Shown here: positions 51,701 through 63,874 of the stretch, piece by piece | Position numbering within the stretch: position 1 is the first letter of the stretch | Layout: the number at the start of each line of letters is the position of its first letter | Assembly: GCF_020080835.1 (NCBI RefSeq) | Contig: NC_058167.1 | Location: 15,213,403-15,277,402, forward strand | Direction of reading: 5' to 3' | From: Cotesia glomerata | Lineage: Eukaryota; Arthropoda; Insecta; Hymenoptera; Braconidae | DNA: 64,000 nt | Notes under the pieces: generated by a model | The model's input: the letters and a program-made list of their open reading frames with translations, nothing else | Told to the model about the DNA's origin: nothing | The model's database searches: none | Program-made: the position numbers and the translations under genes

Positions 51701-54700
51701 TTTAATTTTTGGTACAAGATCTGCTAAAATCTTTCAAGAAATCCGCAAACTTGAACAGAGCTATTACGACTTTTTTGTAGCATTGAATTGTCGCATTTAA
51801 TGTTTAAGATAATGGATAAAAATCAATTACAACAGCTTGATTGGACTAATTATTTTTCTAGAGTATCCTATTAGTAGTATGATACTAACGTTTCAACAAA
51901 GTATCAGCTCATAGAATATTCAAGTTATTTAATAGGAATTCAAGAAATTTTGATTTTTATTATTAAACACTCATAACTTTCAAACTAATGGACTAACTTG
52001 GCTCATCGTTGATCTTGACAAAGAAAATATTTGTCCATAAAATAAATGTACCGATAATCTCTTCAGAAGTTTTACTTGAATGTAAAATACTTAAATTCAA
52101 TGACTCTTTCTCATAAAATTTGTCTTATTCCGCATATAAATCCTTGTAAAAACGAAGATTAATATCCTCTATATCATTTTCATTATCTTTATGTATTTTT
52201 TAGTACGTTTTAAATGAAAACGTTATCAAGAGAATGTATCTTCGTGCATGGTATGTACTCAAATAACAACCGTTAGAATAGCGTAGTAAAATTTATCGAT
52301 AATATTCACATAACGCCATGGAACACTGGACATAATTTTGAACATTTATAACTGGATACCTCTGGTGAAGGTAATAAAATAAAACAATATTAGTTTATCA
52401 ACGACCTTTGAACTATCACATCATAAACTTTCATCTACCTATAAAGTAATGTATCAACAACACCGCCGGTACGCTAAAATAAGTTACCAAAAAAAATATT
52501 AAAATCCAATGATTGTGATGTGATGAAAAGCCAGACCATAAAGTGTTTTTTTTTTTTTTTTTTTTTTTTTTTTGTAATATAAATAATCAAAAACCTTTTT
52601 TACTAGTTGAAGTCTATCAGCACGTGGTTTGAAAATATAAACATGAGATTCTCGTTTTTCTCTCTCTTTCTCTCTTTATATACATGTATATCCATCAGTA
52701 TGACGTCGAGGAGGTTAAGGCCAGGGACTTTGCATGTTCCACAGCAATAAGACCAGCTCCGCTAGCATTTATATCCAGTTAACATGAAACTTTCTTCAAT
52801 CAATACGTATGTTTTTTTACTCTATCTACGATAAATTTAACTTTCATCATAATTATCCAACTTTATATGCACTTTCAGTCGCATTACATCATTAAATTCA
52901 TTTTATACAGGCATAAATTATGTTTATTTTTCTGTCTGTAATTAGTAATAACTTTGTGACTTAAAAAAAAGAAAAAAAGTAAGAGTTTATGAATTGATAT
53001 TTCAATTACTTTGATGTATCATAATAAAATTAGTTTAAAAAAATGATTGATATTTGCGATGATTTTCAGAAGTTATACAGGGAGAAATTTTTTGTTTTGA
53101 ACAGAACAAAAGAGGAGAAGAAAAAACCGTGCATGAAAATGACGAGCATTAATAATGTACGAGGGACAAACCGCTCGTGAACATGCAAATACCAAATTCG
53201 CAGAGTGTATTAAAATGATACAAAAAATTTTGATTTATTAAGTTATGGGATGCTTTTGTCAGACTATTGAATAAAATTTCTTTAAATTATTATTAAACAT
53301 TTTTTTGCATAAATATTCATTTAGAAAAAATTATTTTGTATAATTTGAATACAAGTTATGATTTTTATTTCAGGAATTAAAACTGTTAAATTTATTGAAA
53401 AAATATATTTATTATTTTTATTGTCTATTAAGCAGTAAGTTATGCAAAATATTTAAAACTAAATCTTTACTTTTTTCGATTGCGCAAAATTTTATCTAAA
53501 TGTAATTCCTTTTTCTCTAATTATAATTTGTTTATTCAGACTGTTGATTAAAATTAAAGAATTTTTTGGCATTTTTTAAAATTTCAAGATTTTTTTCGTA
53601 AAAACAATACATTGATTTTCATATTTCCGTTTTGGAATCGCAATTCTAACGAATTCGTTTTTTGTGCGTGAATTGATATCCTTCCTGGTTATTTATTTAA
53701 AGATAAATACTTTAACAAATATCTCTAATTTTCTCACGAAAAAATCTCTTCTAGACCATATCTCCCCTTATTTATAAGTCGCCGAAGATGGAGACAAAAT
53801 GTTCAGAGATATAAATGCTTATTCAAATAAGCCATAATATTTTAAAATTTGCTATTTTATTCAAGCTTGTGAAGTAAATTTATATCAATTTGATACTGTT
53901 TTTATTATTAATATCCATAGTTTTCTTCTCATCAAAAAGAGTTTCATAAAAAACATGAATGTTGGCGACGAGAATTTTTCAAATTTTCGTCTCTTGACCC
54001 GAAAAGTATCTCTCAACATACACATCAGTGTGTTTAAATTAAAAATAATAATGAATACAGGCATAAATTAATTAAAAGTGTGAACTCATACTTGATATAA
54101 CTTCCAGTTTTATACCTTGATTGTTTCCAAAATGATGTCACACATAAGATAATTTTATTTTATTATCAAAAAGACTTGGTAAATAATCTTTATCCCCCTG
54201 CAGATGTTTATAATTCCGATGATAACAGCCAAAAAGTAAGTGAAAAGTAATTTAAAATATATGAATGCGATATAGCTAGACCTAGACCGGGGCAAAATGT
54301 ATGAGGTACACACTATTATCCAGTCCAATGATTATGACTATCTGAATTTACCTTTATAGACATCAAAGCACAGTGAATGAACCTTTTCAAATGCATGCAG
54401 ATGTACCACATCATCTACATTCTGCGTATCAATATGTACATTATAAATTTGACATAAATATTCGATACTGAGACTCGTCGATTTCCCTTTCATCCATCTC
54501 GATTTCCGTATCGTTTTTTTTTTACAGTGTCAATACTATATGCAAAGTCTTTATCCGTGTATGGTGCGCTACATACTGTTCTACGACAAACCCTAAATCA
54601 ATGTCCCTATTCACGATAAATTTTTATCTTCAACGGTGTGTCTAGCGGCCTTGTGCTTTTTCGATCGTTTGCTGCCGCAACCGCAAACTATATCAATTCA

Positions 54701-56920
54701 TAGATATATAAGTGCAAATGGATGGATGTATTGTGTATTCACACGATTATTCACTATCACTTTTACTATCACCGTCAATCCTTTTTTATTATTACATTAA
54801 CACACTGTAGTCTGTAGTCATGAAGCGATGACGTTTATAAAAGTCTTCTACTCCTGTAGGGTTTAGTTTGATCATTTTTTATTTGCATGTAATGATAAAA
54901 AGGCTCGGTTTTTACTATATACATCAGTAAAAAAACTTTAAAAAATTATTTTCAAACTAGTTTTTGAAATACAATTCCAAACTATCTAGCTTAAAAATAT
55001 TTATTAAAAATTTTGAACAATTGCACCATTTTTTTGGTACTAACTCATAAAAAAAGAAATGCCCCAAGGACTTGCTCAATCCTTTATCGTGATCATTGTG
55101 CGTGAAAACGAGACACTGTGACTGCATTTGGCGGTTTTTTTCCTGAGTAACCACAACTATATAGATATTAATGTGTACGCACCCCCTTACATTTTGTGGT
55201 GGTGCGACACGAGAAACAATGCAGTCTTTAGTCTTAACTAAAATTCATTGTGACAGAACAAAATTAATATTTCTGATTGAATCGTCTGTAACAGATATTA
55301 TTTTTCTGTTTCTTATCATTCCAACGAATTTACTAAAAATATATTGTAAATGAGTAAATGAGTAAATGATGAACTTTAGTGAAGCATAAAATCGATATAT
55401 TTCTTGTCTGTTCCAGGAACCATTAACACTGATATAGCTACTTTATTTTTCGAGATTTGACGATGGATTGTAATAAGTAAATAATGGATATTATATGATA
55501 TGTAGTATGAATTGCTCCAAATTTTGTTGATGGTCTGCCTACGCAGTGTCATTACCAAACGCTAGGGATGATGGACGGTTTAATTTCTAGACTTCCAAGT
55601 ATGCTGTAAAATACTCATGCATTTATAGTTCGGTTTATATGTCTAATAAAAAACTCAAGCTTTAAAACCGGTCGTATAAATTTTTTCATATGAATAAAAA
55701 ATATACTAGATAATATAAATGAGTATCGCTTAAGATCGATTCTGATTCAATATAGAGAAAAAAAAAATTAAAAAAATAACTGATAGTGTTATGACGTTAA
55801 TAACGAATACAAGCACCACAGAAAATCGAAGGTAGCGTTGTTCAATTACTGTACTCTACTGAAGATAATTTACTCTCTGATTGGATATTAAATTTGTCGG
55901 AAAATTAATTATACATGTTTGCTTTCAAGTTAATAAGAAAATAACGATATGACAGATTGTAATAAGGCTTAAATTTATTTTGCTTGCATAAATTGCTGCT
56001 TAATTTATAATTTGTCTAAAAAAATTTAATAAATAGAATTAAAGTTTATTTTTAAATTGACTACATTTATAATAAAATTTTTGCAAAACATGTTAATGTT
56101 AAATAACACAAAAAGTAATTGACAGTATTTCGATGATTTTAATAAAATCATCATTCCGATTAGTTGTAAATAATGATTATTATTATTGAATTATTATGTT
56201 AACCTGTTGCGTTGCACCTAATATTGATTTTCTGCTCAATGTTACTAATACGCATCACCCTAGCCTATAATATAATAATAATCTAGTATGATAATTCCGC
56301 TACTGTATCTCAATTATTTCCACCCAAATGGACATGATATATATTAATTATTATATTATTTATTTTTGTTATATGATATCTATAACAATAAATTATCAGA
56401 TTCATTGCCTAGATTTTTCTTTCTAAGTTACGCAATTTTCTTGCTCAATAATAAAAAGCCTAAACTTAATTTAACTCGATTAATTTTACTACGTAAGAAA
56501 TTTTGTGAAGAATACTTCATTTTGAATATACATTTATTTATTTAAATAAATAAATTTAGTTGAATAAATTTAACATATTTAATATAAAAATTTTTAACTC
56601 AAAATTTTTTACTGTGTAGATCGAATCTTCAAAAGTTCAAACAGAATTAATCTTTTTGGATATTGACCTATTAAAAATGTGTAAGTTATAAACTTTTTAA
56701 CGGGACCTTAACAACAATGGATAAAAAAATGAATATTAACAAAAAATTACCATTTAAAATCTCCCCCAATATTTAAAGATATAACATATAACACAAGAAT
56801 TAGAATAAATTAAATTCTATCATTAAATATGAGTGTCGTATAGACGTCAAGAAAGATATGAACCATCTGCATATGTTAAGTATAATCTGCATAAGCTATA
56901 TACTACGTATGTACACATCC

Positions 56921-56977
<57 letters not shown>

Positions 56978-57240
56978 TTTTTTTATTTTATAAAGTGCGT
57001 CGATGCAGGTCGTTGTTTAACTCTTGTCGCCTCATCGCAGACCTAGCCGTACAATGTACACAAACGCACAAAGCCTCCAAGTGTAAGCGTGTATTGTGTT
57101 TTACGATAGCGGGAAAATAAAGTATTGTAGTCTTCTGAAGAAGTAAACTTACCTGATCCAAATGTCGTGAAAAGTGTCAACAATAAAAACAGTAGAACCA
57201 CCTGCGTTCGGACCTTCTTTCTTCCTTTTTCCGTTTCCAT
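24708..57240 (-). CDS. Ret: receptor tyrosine kinase Ret, complete
   Basis: Coding exons (minus): 57240-57153, 40449-40222, 40097-39979, 39801-39666, 39211-38958, 37651-37477, 37401-37304, 35477-35206, 35122-34931, 33695-33523, 33279-33052, 29982-29880, 29537-29369, 28075-27771, 26769-26574, 26487-26358, 26282-26081, 25449-25271, 25132-24708; 1223 residues, all phases agree. Order: signal peptide; cadherin-like domains (calcium motif DLDDNPP); Ret-type Cys-rich domain (CIWRSN, RICPQDC, GTCSC); TM ~665-686; split kinase. Kinase residues: GEGEFG at 764-769, K791, catalytic D917 in HRDLAARN, D935 of DFG, activation loop DVYEDDAYLKRS. Kinase insert ~847-890. Tail tyrosines: VEYLDL (Y1058), YVN (Y1142, Grb2-type) and YIDM (Y1185, PI3-kinase-type). 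In vertebrates Ret transduces GDNF-family signals; insect ligands are less clear. Confidence 0.95.
25591..25741. repeat. foldback repeat in Ret intron
   Basis: Inner arms 25621-25651 (TTTCTAGATTTGAGAAAAAA then CAATTTTAGAT) and 25670-25700 are near-perfect inverses. Weaker outer arms extend to ACAACGAAA / TTTCGTTGG. Non-coding hairpin, MITE-like, in the intron 25450-26080. Confidence 0.7.
26792..27070. mobile_element. palindromic MITE, copy 1
   Basis: Near-complete hairpin of ~279 bases. The left end TAATTAAGAAATGA and right end CATTTCTTAATTA are inverses. The arms share AAGATATAAGCTCAT..GATG, GTTACACTCATCAAGAGCTT and GTACCCACAT-type blocks, with a TA-rich centre. In the Ret intron 26770-27770, only 22 bases from an exon boundary. 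Confidence 0.8.
27076..27312. mobile_element. palindromic MITE, copy 2, adjacent to copy 1
   Basis: Same family as 26792-27070: TAAGCTCATTCTGATGTTAC on the left and ATCGGGATGAGCTTATATC on the right, with a TA-rich loop. The left terminal ~30 bases are missing. The head-to-tail arrangement suggests a dimer, or insertion of one copy beside the other. Confidence 0.75.
30701..32192 (-). CDS. DUF4806-like protein nested in a Ret intron
   Basis: Exons (minus): 32192-32114, 31960-31553, 31457-31213, 31140-30966, 30885-30701; all GT-AG, in frame, 363 residues. It lies wholly within the Ret intron 29983-33051, on the same strand. The N-terminus is hydrophilic with basic clusters (RKR, KRIK). A middle block (CKIRSWASNAGVTTEDLMKL...) resembles the short helical domain that precedes DUF4806 in many hymenopteran proteins. 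Then come a coiled-coil-like stretch (EKKILEELKNIKKSQEK) and a C-terminal part (LPINKIETFNQFDKFL..., SRKISAVLKKMM..., YFASAFRAAISNSKDW). The pattern fits DUF4806 from memory. That family is expanded in hymenopterans and often near transposons; its function is unknown. The last exon uses a different frame from the longest ORF there, ending at TAG 30701. Confidence 0.75.
33881..34388 (-). mobile_element. tRNA-derived SINE with internal minisatellite and (AAT)n tail
   Basis: Flanked by a perfect 13-base duplication AATTTTACTTATT (33868-33880 and 34389-34401). The head on the minus strand (34388 downward) starts AGCGGCATGATGGCCGAGCG, with a pol III A box (TGGCCGAGCGG) and B box (GGTTCGAGCCCC). 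This is like tRNA-Ser/Leu, which have a long variable arm. The body follows, then a 3' tail of AAT repeats at the 33881 end. About five ~27-base tandem units lie near the tail. Inserted in the Ret intron 33696-34930. Confidence 0.88.
33974..34112. repeat. minisatellite inside the SINE
   Basis: About five degenerate copies of a 26-30 base unit (plus strand: ACTCTTTTTATAATCAACAT followed by ATTCTCC). Units differ by small indels. Confidence 0.75.
36121..36366. mobile_element. MITE with ~35 bp terminal inverted repeats
   Basis: Left AGCTGCCTAATTTTAAAGCA (then CAGAAACTG); right end on the opposite strand GGCTGCCCAATTTTAAAACA (then CAGTAACTG). ~246 bp, no ORF, in the Ret intron 35478-37303. A partial relative (CAATTTTTTCGGCTGCCTACG) lies at about 36480-36505. 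Confidence 0.7.
44921..44932 (-). promoter_or_regulatory. isolated pol III B-box, probable SINE remnant
   Basis: GGGTTCGAATCT on the minus strand, within GGAAGGGTTCGAATCTCC. No clear A box or tRNA fold upstream. Likely an old tRNA-derived SINE fragment. Confidence 0.3.
50509..50563 (+). repeat. tRNA-like pol III promoter (A box + B box), probable SINE head
   Basis: TGGCTGCGTGGT resembles an A box at 50509-50520, and GGTTCGAATCC is a perfect B box at 50553-50563, at tRNA-like spacing. The flanking arms do not fold into a convincing tRNA, so a degenerate SINE is more likely than a tRNA gene. Confidence 0.4.
52546..52573. repeat. poly-T run
   Basis: 28 consecutive T in Ret intron 1. Confidence 0.9.
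56924..56972. repeat. (TA)n microsatellite
   Basis: About 24 uninterrupted TA units close to the 5' end of Ret intron 1. Confidence 0.92.
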
Positions 57241-58286
57241 GTTTGTTTCTTTTTTATTATTTTTATTTCAATTATATTTTGTTGTTGTTATTTTATCGTT
57301 AATTCTACTGTAATTTTCTTGTTGGAGCACGCTTATGGAAGGGATAAACGAGTACAGATTGCAGTGCGTGGTCTAGTCAGATTTGTCGTTCCATCGAATG
57401 TAAATCAGCGTTTGTCGATTAATTATTCATCATTGCAACTCTATTAATTTTGCAACCTAACTGCTCTTTTGCACTCCGTGACATGTTTATTTTTGTTTTA
57501 TTTCTAATTAATGTAATTAAAAATTTTTATTTTTTATTTTAACCATTTAATTGTTTATTAGTTTTAAAAAAATTATCAGCTCTTAGTTTCAACTCTGAAA
57601 TAAAAAATTGAAAAATTTAGTTATTCGAAATTTGTTTTTTATTTTTTATATTTTATAGTGGATTGATCAAAAAAATCGAAAGAAAAAAATTTTTTATACC
57701 CTTTTTTTCCTAATTTTTTCAATTCTTAGGAGCAAAATATAAGATCTTTAATACTATCTCAAGTATTATGTAGAAAAAAAAAATTAAAATATTAAATGAA
57801 ATTCAATTTTTGTAGTACTTGGTTGAATTTTTTCTATACGGAAAAAAATTCGCTGTACTAAATGATAATTAATAGGTAATAATAAATTTTTTAAACACTG
57901 AAATTGCTATTTTGATAATTAATTTGCAATATTATTTATAATTTATTTTTTTCTGTGTATCAATTCGCCAAATAGCAGGACAAAATTTAAACAAAAAAAG
58001 TATACATTTCTAAAATTTTCGATCTTTTATTGTTAAAAATAAAAATAAACATTTTTAATTACATTCTCATTACCATTAATTGAAAATTTTTTTTAATAAT
58101 GAAAAAATTTATCACTATTAACACATCACATAATATTTTATGTTAAATGCACAATCCACTTTAAAAAAATGATTAAATAATAAAAAACCATCTGTTCACT
58201 TATTAATTATCCTATTTGACGAGTAAAGCGAATTATAGGCTTTTAATAAATAAATATATCATTGACAGAAATTTGATTTGAATAAA

Positions 58287-58445
58287 GCGCGCGTTATACC
58301 GGTGTCTTAGATACTTTACCGCGCGTATAATCAAGCGGCGTCGCGACGCGTCGGTGTTACGACCGACACTAAAGCGTCGCAGGGGCGCACGTTGTTATCA
58401 GTGAATTTTCCACGCGTGCGCACTACCCGGAAACGGATGTCTATT
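58287..58445. other. CpG-rich palindromic patch
   Basis: About 160 bases far richer in CG dinucleotides than the rest of the window. Includes the perfect palindrome GCGTCGCGACGC (about 58338-58349) and the inverted repeat GTCGGTGTTACGACCGAC. Could be a promoter, an unmethylated regulatory island or part of a mobile element. Confidence 0.5.
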
Positions 58446-61400
58446 ACTGAGTATTTTTTTGTCCTTACCATGAAACAAGGAGAATATATATATATATATA
58501 GTAAGACAGGAGGTATAATAGAATAGAGTCTATCCTTTAAACACATTTTTGCCACTAACTTCCTCGGTCTTTAATGTCTTGCAAACTCATTCGATTCCAC
58601 CCACGTCTGAACACGTCTTGCTTTTGTATTATGCTTTAATTGAACATTATAATTTTATTATGGATTGTGTCAAGTAACTCTAAATTTTTCTTAGCAATAA
58701 TTATCAGTATGATTATCTTTTTCTCGTTACGGAAATCGATAATTCTCTCTCACCTGTTAATACAATTTGGCATTGTCTTTCAGTCGATATTCACGTCGTC
58801 ACCGTTTTTATTCTAATTAAATTAAAATATCGATTCTTCAACATTGCGAAATGTCCTGCTCGTCAAAACCTTTTTTTACGTTTCTTCTTTCGGGTGTCAT
58901 CATTTTCCGGTTATAGTTATTATACTTGACTTAAAATCTTGTCGGATAAAAGTATACTCGTGTATATTGAAGAGGCTGTATGTTAAAAAGTTATATGGAA
59001 ATAACAGAGTAAAGTTTGATAAAATCACATGTTTCTTCTGTATTCTTTATAGAAAAAGTCCTTTATCAAATAAAAAACAAAAAAATTCCAAATATCTTTT
59101 TCCAATCTTGAATTTTGTCAAAATTATTTTTGTTCAATGCATTTACTAAAAAAATATCTCTAGTCATTAAAATGATTCTTAATGTTAAAGTATTTATACA
59201 AAAAATTGACTCGAACCAAAACAATCAACGAGAAAGATCTAAATAGTTATAGCGCAAGTAAAGTTTTTCTTAATACAATAAACTTTAAAAAAAAAATTTG
59301 ATTTCGCCCATAATAATTATTTTTATTAATATTTTTTTAAGTAAATTATCTTCTTAGATTTTTTTAATTATACTTTTAATAATCCAATCTTTTAATAATC
59401 TAGCAGAGATAAATATTAGCATTTATCATTTTCTAAATTTAATTTGAAGAGTCCTGCTCAAAATTTACCATCACTATATGTACTCAAAATGTAAATATGG
59501 TATAGTTATGTAAATTCAACTGCTATACGGCACGATTTGAGTGTAAAAGCGCTAAAGAGTAGTCTGTTAAGTATAAAGACTTTTTTTTTTTGATTTGTTA
59601 TGTGAAATTCATAAGAAATACGTCAATTAATGAACCTAATTACAGGATTATTCAAGAGAATCCTTGTTGAGACAAATCGTAAGCTGGAAAATTTCAGAAT
59701 TTTATGAATTTTGATTCTTTCCAAGCTCTGTTTGTCTTTTTAAAAACTTCTCTTCGGTTACTTGATAAAAAAATATATTATTTTTTTATTGAGAATAAAT
59801 TTAAAAAAATAACATTTTACCAGTGACTTAAAAGCTTTATGAAAATTTATTTCTATAATTATTTTTCAACAAAAAAACAAATACAAGGTGAATGTTATTT
59901 TAGCTTTTTAATTGCAACGTTCATAAATTTTCTTTCTATTTTCTGAGGATTATCTCACAACGATCAATTACTTTTATGTTTATACAATATCAAGCAATGA
60001 TATATTACCGGCGTAAAGTAAACTTCGTAGATTTGACATTTTTTAAAATAAGTTATTTACGTGCTCAAGCAAAATATATTTAACTTATTATCACTAAAAA
60101 TAAATTTATTGGCGTATATTAAAGAGCAATAAAAGTAATAACGATGATAATTAGTGAAATAGAATGTTGGTAAAACATATTTAGCTTCTTTGTAACCCAA
60201 CACGAATGTTAAAATGACGAGTGAGAGGATTAAGTCGATCCCCAATTCATGTAATCCTCTTATAGTGTGTATCCACGTGCCACAACTCAACTTCGTTCAA
60301 TTTATTTATTTCCATCTGCCATCGTTTGAACGTTACATTAGTTGGCGTCAATCAACAATTTACATGTCGTAAAGTTATTCATTTCTGCAGTAATATCTTA
60401 ATACTCTACACTAGATGAGTAAAATAATAAATATTCATACTTCTGATATTTTAATTATAAAAATCATGCAATTTATTTTTGTATTTAAATTAGAATTTTT
60501 TATATTTAACGAAATTATTTAAATGGAAAATTGCACACAATAAAAAGACAAGAAATTATCGGTTAACAGTAAATAGAGTTACTAATATATATATATGCCG
60601 GGTATCCACCCCCACAGTCGGCAGTACTCCAAGTCTCGAGAATTATACGAAAAACGGATGAATAGCGTTGCGTACAAAAACGGAAATTCTGTGAATTTAC
60701 AAAGTTTAATTCCGTCAACTAAAATGAATAAATAAACATTAGTAAGATTGAATTAAATGTTCTCAAAAGTTAGCTTCAATAAAATATAAGACATGACATT
60801 TATTTTGTAATAAATAATAAAATTGACGATAATTTAACGTTTTGATTCCTCGGACAGTTTTTCGTGTATAATGATACAAGAAATACTTGATACCCTCTAA
60901 GAAAACAAAGACCTCAAGAAAATAAATGAGGGTGTATGGCAATGACTCGTAAATTTATCAGTATCTTTTCATGTTATTTATATTGTTCAGTTAGTTATTT
61001 TTTCAAACGAAATTTAAGATAATATAAATGTCATTTTGTGTCAACTATACAAATTTATTTTCACTAAAACATAATAAAGTTGGGTTGTACGTTAAAATAA
61101 TTCAATTGCTGTTCTGAGTGTTTATTGTTTATTTAACTAATTGTAGAACAGAAGTTGATGTAGCAGATACGCAGTTATGTCTTTAAAGATGCGGATAAAG
61201 CTCTGGTATTTGAATGGCAGTCAAATAGTTCACGAACAACGATTATCATTTCTGTATGTACGTGGAACTCTCGCAAACATTATTTCTGCTAATCTCTAGC
61301 TTTCATCCAAGACGTGGGCGATTGCGGAGTGTAAGCTGTGTTATCAAATAAACGTTAGCTTCTCTTTCATGAATAATGTCCCAGCTGAAAGAGGAAAAAA

Positions 61401-61913
61401 TTTTTCAAAATAAACTATTGTATTTTATTTCACTTTCATTGGTTAAAAACTGAAAAATTGAAGTTGTAGAAAATTTAATTTTTATTTTTTCAGGATGAAT
61501 CTTACGAAATTAAGTTAAAATTCAATATTTAGAATCCTTCTATCTAATATTAGCAAAATTACTACTTTTCATTAAATTTACTGCTGAAATTTTTGAACTT
61601 TTAGTTTCAAAATCTACATTATTTTTTTTATTCATAAAACATAATAAAAAGATTTACAGTATGTTAAATTATGCAGCAAAATTTACTGCGTGTCACGAGT
61701 TTTTAAAAATAATAATAAAATAGTAGTAAAAAAATTAGACACTATGATTTACATTTACAATATAATACGAGGACGCTTCACAACTTATAGTTCGTTCGTA
61801 CAGTACAGGGGTGTTATCTAGAGGGTTGGTCCAGGAGCAAGGACATCGTGGCATTTCTCTTTATGGTATCCGGATAGTCTCTCGCTTCATCATTCAGTAA
61901 GTCGTTGAAACGC

Positions 61914-61931
61914 AACGGGGATTTCCCCGTT
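61914..61931. promoter_or_regulatory. palindromic kappaB-like site
   Basis: AACGGGGATTTCCCCGTT. The core GGGGATTTCCCC fits the NF-kappaB/Rel consensus GGGRNNYYCC on both strands. It is followed at 61932 by ATG|GTGAGT, a start codon abutting a consensus splice donor, and preceded by TCAGT (arthropod initiator-like) at about 61895. Confidence 0.4.
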
Positions 61932-63874
61932 ATGGTGAGTCACAATCGGAATCATCCCCCTTGGAAAAGTATAAAGAAAAGTTATGTTTATCTCCATGCA
62001 CTAAAACCTTCGATCGTTCTCTGTCTTTATTTTTTTCACGTCGACAATAGACTTTTACGTGTCATTTCACTGATTAAATTCAAACATAAATTATATATGA
62101 GTAATGTATTATGATAAAATAAGACGTCAACAGATGATTCACCTTTAATTTTCAGATAATCATATTGTCGATGTTAAAAGTAGGGGAGTCAAATTTTGAG
62201 ATGAAAAATGATCTAGTTTTGATGTATAAGACCAAATATTTTTAATCTAATATCAAGATTAATATTATCATGCTTATATATATTTAATTATTAGAGTATA
62301 ATTTTATTAATTTAATTTTATAACAATTTTATTGTTATTACACTCCAGAATAAATTTTTTTTTTTAATTTCAGAACATTCAGTTTTTTAGTCAAGAAATT
62401 AACTCTTTAATTAATAATTAAAACTCTTAAATAAAGAGCAGATAATTTTTAAATTTATAAATTTTTGTTTCTTATTTTCGATGAAATTAATTATAAAATC
62501 ATCTTCATATAACAAGGCCTATATAATATAGCTTACAGTCTAGGATATAATTTCTAAATAAGAATATTATTCATGAATAATTTATAATGGTAAGACATAC
62601 ATAATCATAGTTCCATATAGCACAGCGAAGCAGAAGGTATAATACTTACATACCTGTCATTTTAATGCAGGCCAGACGAAACTAGCCCCAACATTTCATC
62701 TAAGAACTTTGATAAAAAGTTAGATAACATACTCTACTATGAGACTTTTAATTATAACAAGTAGTGGCGATTATAATTCTCATCATTGAAGTGGTATTTC
62801 ATTTTACCTAAAAAAACCTCATAACTAAATTCATGACTTAAATAACTCGTGTATCAAATTAATTTTTCTCCTTATTTTAAAAATGATTTTTATCATCTCA
62901 ACACTATACATGAATCTTTTATTCAAACATGCTCACAGGATTCTAGTTTAATTATAAATACTTCAAAGAAAATTAAAAATTTTAAATAAAATTCCTTAGT
63001 TTCTTTATTCTAGTCTAATAAGCGACATGTTTTGTGTCATTAAGCTCGACAAACTATTTAGGACTTGCATAATGCTGCTTTTGAAATTCCTCCGAGAATA
63101 AATATGCAGCATTTCAAATTATCGATTGTTAATAGTCCTAGTTGGACGATGAATTAATTGTGTGATGAATAGTCATTAAATTTATTTTAATAGATAGTAT
63201 TGTTAATGAGCTAGCAGGCGTAAGCACACAAAAGATAGGGAGTGGCTGCTCTGTGTTTATATTACTACTACAAAAAAAAAGGTAAAGTGTATTCATGTTA
63301 ATTAACATCTATTAGCTTGTGGGTGTCATCCTGTGTATCACATTCAATCGATTCGACTCAGTATAAACATTTTTAATATTCTTTTTATTTTTATTACTGT
63401 TTATGTTTATATTAAAATTCTAGCCTCTGATTTATAGCGACTAAGTTATTATGAAAGTCACGAAATGATTTAAGTAATATTAAAACTTCAAAAATTAAAT
63501 TTAATTATAGAATCATAACTTCAATTATAATAATTAAATTAATTGTTTAAAAGTTGGCTTAGAGTTTTCTGGAGTTCATTTTAATTTTACGATTAATTAA
63601 CCTAATTTTTTTGATAAAAAGTCTGTGACATAAGATAATATTTGAATTATTGCGGTGGCATTTAACTAGATATAGTCTGATCGTCTGATAGTTGATATAC
63701 CATTTTTTAGAAGCAATTATATAAAGAATCACTATGCTATAAAAATACGAACCAATATCGTAGATAGTGTTGAAAATTTTCGCTGGAAGATACACGGTCG
63801 CTAAATTTTCTCAGTCAAAAAAAATAAATTGCTTGTTTTAAGTTTCAACGACCGAGAGTTATCCGTATAATCTA

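Larger units (their letters stand above)
40450..57152 (-). other. Ret intron 1, 16.7 kb
   Basis: The acceptor side is an 18-base poly-T (minus) plus CAG; the donor is GTAAGT. No coding potential beyond random ORFs. Locally less AT-rich segments at about 43000-43450, 46590-46800 and 54640-54700 stand out and may be regulatory, which is inference. Contains a poly-T run, a TA microsatellite and two tRNA-like B-box sites, listed separately. Confidence 0.75.

Noticed and set aside
58844..59149. 101-codon plus-strand ORF
   Set aside because: No domain, no signal peptide with sensible continuation, no exon partners. Probably random.
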